From: Thiotrichaceae bacterium
GTDB taxonomy: Bacteria; Pseudomonadota; Gammaproteobacteria; SZUA-229
Assembly: GCA_002746365.1 (NCBI GenBank)
Contig: NVWZ01000008.1
Span: 1-14,046 of the forward strand
DNA: 14,046 bases
Direction of reading: 5' to 3'
A model generated the notes under the pieces. It did not search any database, was not told the origin of the DNA, and saw nothing but the letters and a program-made list of their open reading frames with translations. This document shows, in pieces, positions 13,149-14,046 of the stretch. The position numbers and the translations under genes were made by a program. Each line of letters begins with the position of its first letter. Within the stretch, counting starts at the first letter, position 1.

Positions 13149-14046
13149 CTATCGTCTCCGATTATCCCTTCCACTCCCTTGATTACGATTTCCACCACCA
13201 CGGTTTCCTCCGGGTCGACTCCCCCCAGGTCTGGGTCGTCTTTCCATCTTAATCGGTGGTTTCGGTTCAATAAGCAGGTCACCCGTTACTGCTTCTTTGC
13301 CAATTTTTTGGTCGATATATTCTTCGATATCCATGATGTAATGGGCAAAATCTTCACAGGCAAAACTGATGGCAGAGCCGCTGGCTCCGGCGCGTGCTGT
13401 TCGACCGATGCGGTGGACGTAATCCTCACCAGATTGCGGCAGGTCAAAGTTGAATACATGGCTGACTTCGGGAATGTGTAATCCACGGGCCGCAACGTCG
13501 GTTGCAACTAAGGTGTTGAATTCACCATCCTGAAATTTTTTCAGTAAAGTCTGGCGTTTTTTCTGAGGAACATCACCGGATAGCAGCGCAGATTTATAAC
13601 CATTACCTTCTAACCAGGCATAGACTTTATCAGCAACACGTTTGGTATTGATAAAGACGATGCTACGAGTAGGATTGATTTTTTTCATCAAACCCAACAA
13701 TAACGGAATCTTTTCTGCATTTGCCGGATAGTAAATAGATTGTTCGATTTTATCGGCTGTTTTTGTTTCAGCCTTGATCCGAACTTCGGCCGGATCATTC
13801 ATGTGTACATAAGCTAATTCGCCGATGCGGTGGGAAAGCGTGGCTGAAAACAGCAGGCTTAAACGTTTATCAGGCTCGGGGCAACGGTTCAGTAAATAAC
13901 GCATATCATCAATAAAGCCCAGATCGAACATGCGGTCAGCTTCATCCAGAATAACCACGTCGCAGTTTTTCAGGCTAAAAATCCGTTGCTTAAAGAAATC
14001 GATAGTCCGTCCAGGTGTGCCAATTAATATATCGACACCATTTTCC
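13149..14046 (-). CDS. rhlB: ATP-dependent RNA helicase RhlB-like, N-terminus outside the window
   Basis: The open frame runs from the right edge to TAG at 13149 and shows 298 residues of a DEAD-box helicase. Visible in order are TPGR (motif Ib), VVILDEADRMFD (motif II), LLFSATLSHR (motif III), IVFINTKR (IV), TLVATDVAARGLHIPEVSHV (V) and YVHRIGRTARAG (VI). The GLHIP and FNFDLPQ wording fits RhlB, the helicase partner of the RNA degradosome in enterobacteria, better than RhlE or DeaD. The tail after residue 240 is a basic Gly/Arg/Asn-rich stretch (PRPGGSRPGGNRGGGNR) ending in RRR, probably an RNA-binding tail. The GTG at 13956-13958 is internal and not the start. The N-terminal Q-motif and motif I are beyond the window. 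Confidence 0.9.
   Translation of the reverse strand, partial: ENGVDILIGTPGRTIDFFKQRIFSLKNCDVVILDEADRMFDLGFIDDMRYLLNRCPEPDKRLSLLFSATLSHRIGELAYVHMNDPAEVRIKAETKTADKIEQSIYYPANAEKIPLLLGLMKKINPTRSIVFINTKRVADKVYAWLEGNGYKSALLSGDVPQKKRQTLLKKFQDGEFNTLVATDVAARGLHIPEVSHVFNFDLPQSGEDYVHRIGRTARAGASGSAISFACEDFAHYIMDIEEYIDQKIGKEAVTGDLLIEPKPPIKMERRPRPGGSRPGGNRGGGNRNQGSGRDNRRR

Noticed and set aside
13047..13481. A plus-strand 144-residue ORF
   Set aside because: It runs antisense through rhlB and begins in the low-complexity repeat; composition is that of a shadow frame.

Overview
The window looks like the chromosome of a moderately AT-rich, probably aquatic gammaproteobacterium. The RhlB-type DEAD-box helicase, the purE-purK pair, the ScsD-like thiol oxidoreductase and the types of insertion sequence present all point that way. 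No species is named because no marker in the window allows it.

Bases 1 to about 5290 are an accessory region. I read it as a decayed integron gene-cassette array without an integrase in view. Two near-identical attC sites (806-866 and the right part at 2628-2682) and a third, divergent one (4694-4780) all point in the same (+) direction. They delimit a vapBC toxin-antitoxin cassette, a very short cassette encoding a roughly 36-residue peptide, a yefM-yoeB toxin-antitoxin cassette, and a truncated, frameshifted lipoprotein cassette resembling DUF4156. Three insertion sequences have invaded the array: the right end of an IS3-family element (1-157), an IS110/IS1111-type element placed inside the R'' box of the second attC (1002-2627), and a decayed IS1182-family element placed immediately after that same attC (2682-4110). 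Both toxin-antitoxin operons run antiparallel to the cassette direction and carry their own promoter/operator-like sequence. This suits cassettes that must be expressed independently of an integron promoter. A scrambled stretch at about 5010-5285 closes the accessory block.

From 5293 onward the genes are intact and chromosomal in character. An ScsD-like membrane thioredoxin (minus) diverges from a short-chain dehydrogenase lacking the usual catalytic Tyr, which is followed by a glycosyltransferase of the tRNA-queuosine mannosyltransferase type (both plus). Convergent to these is a minus-strand pair: an exported rhodanese protein followed, with a 4-base overlap, by a 946-residue membrane sensor with HAMP, PAS, GGDEF and EAL domains. 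After a 280-base intergenic region come purE and purK, abutting in the plus direction, for de novo purine synthesis. A long inverted repeat separates purK from the convergent, partial rhlB, which runs off the right edge.

The most interesting parts are the attC-targeted IS110/IS1111 element with its 500-base structured non-coding end (a candidate bridge-RNA locus), the tiny peptide cassette reconstructed by removing that element, and the coupling of a periplasmic rhodanese to a cyclic-di-GMP sensor. I found no clear evidence for an entirely unknown system.
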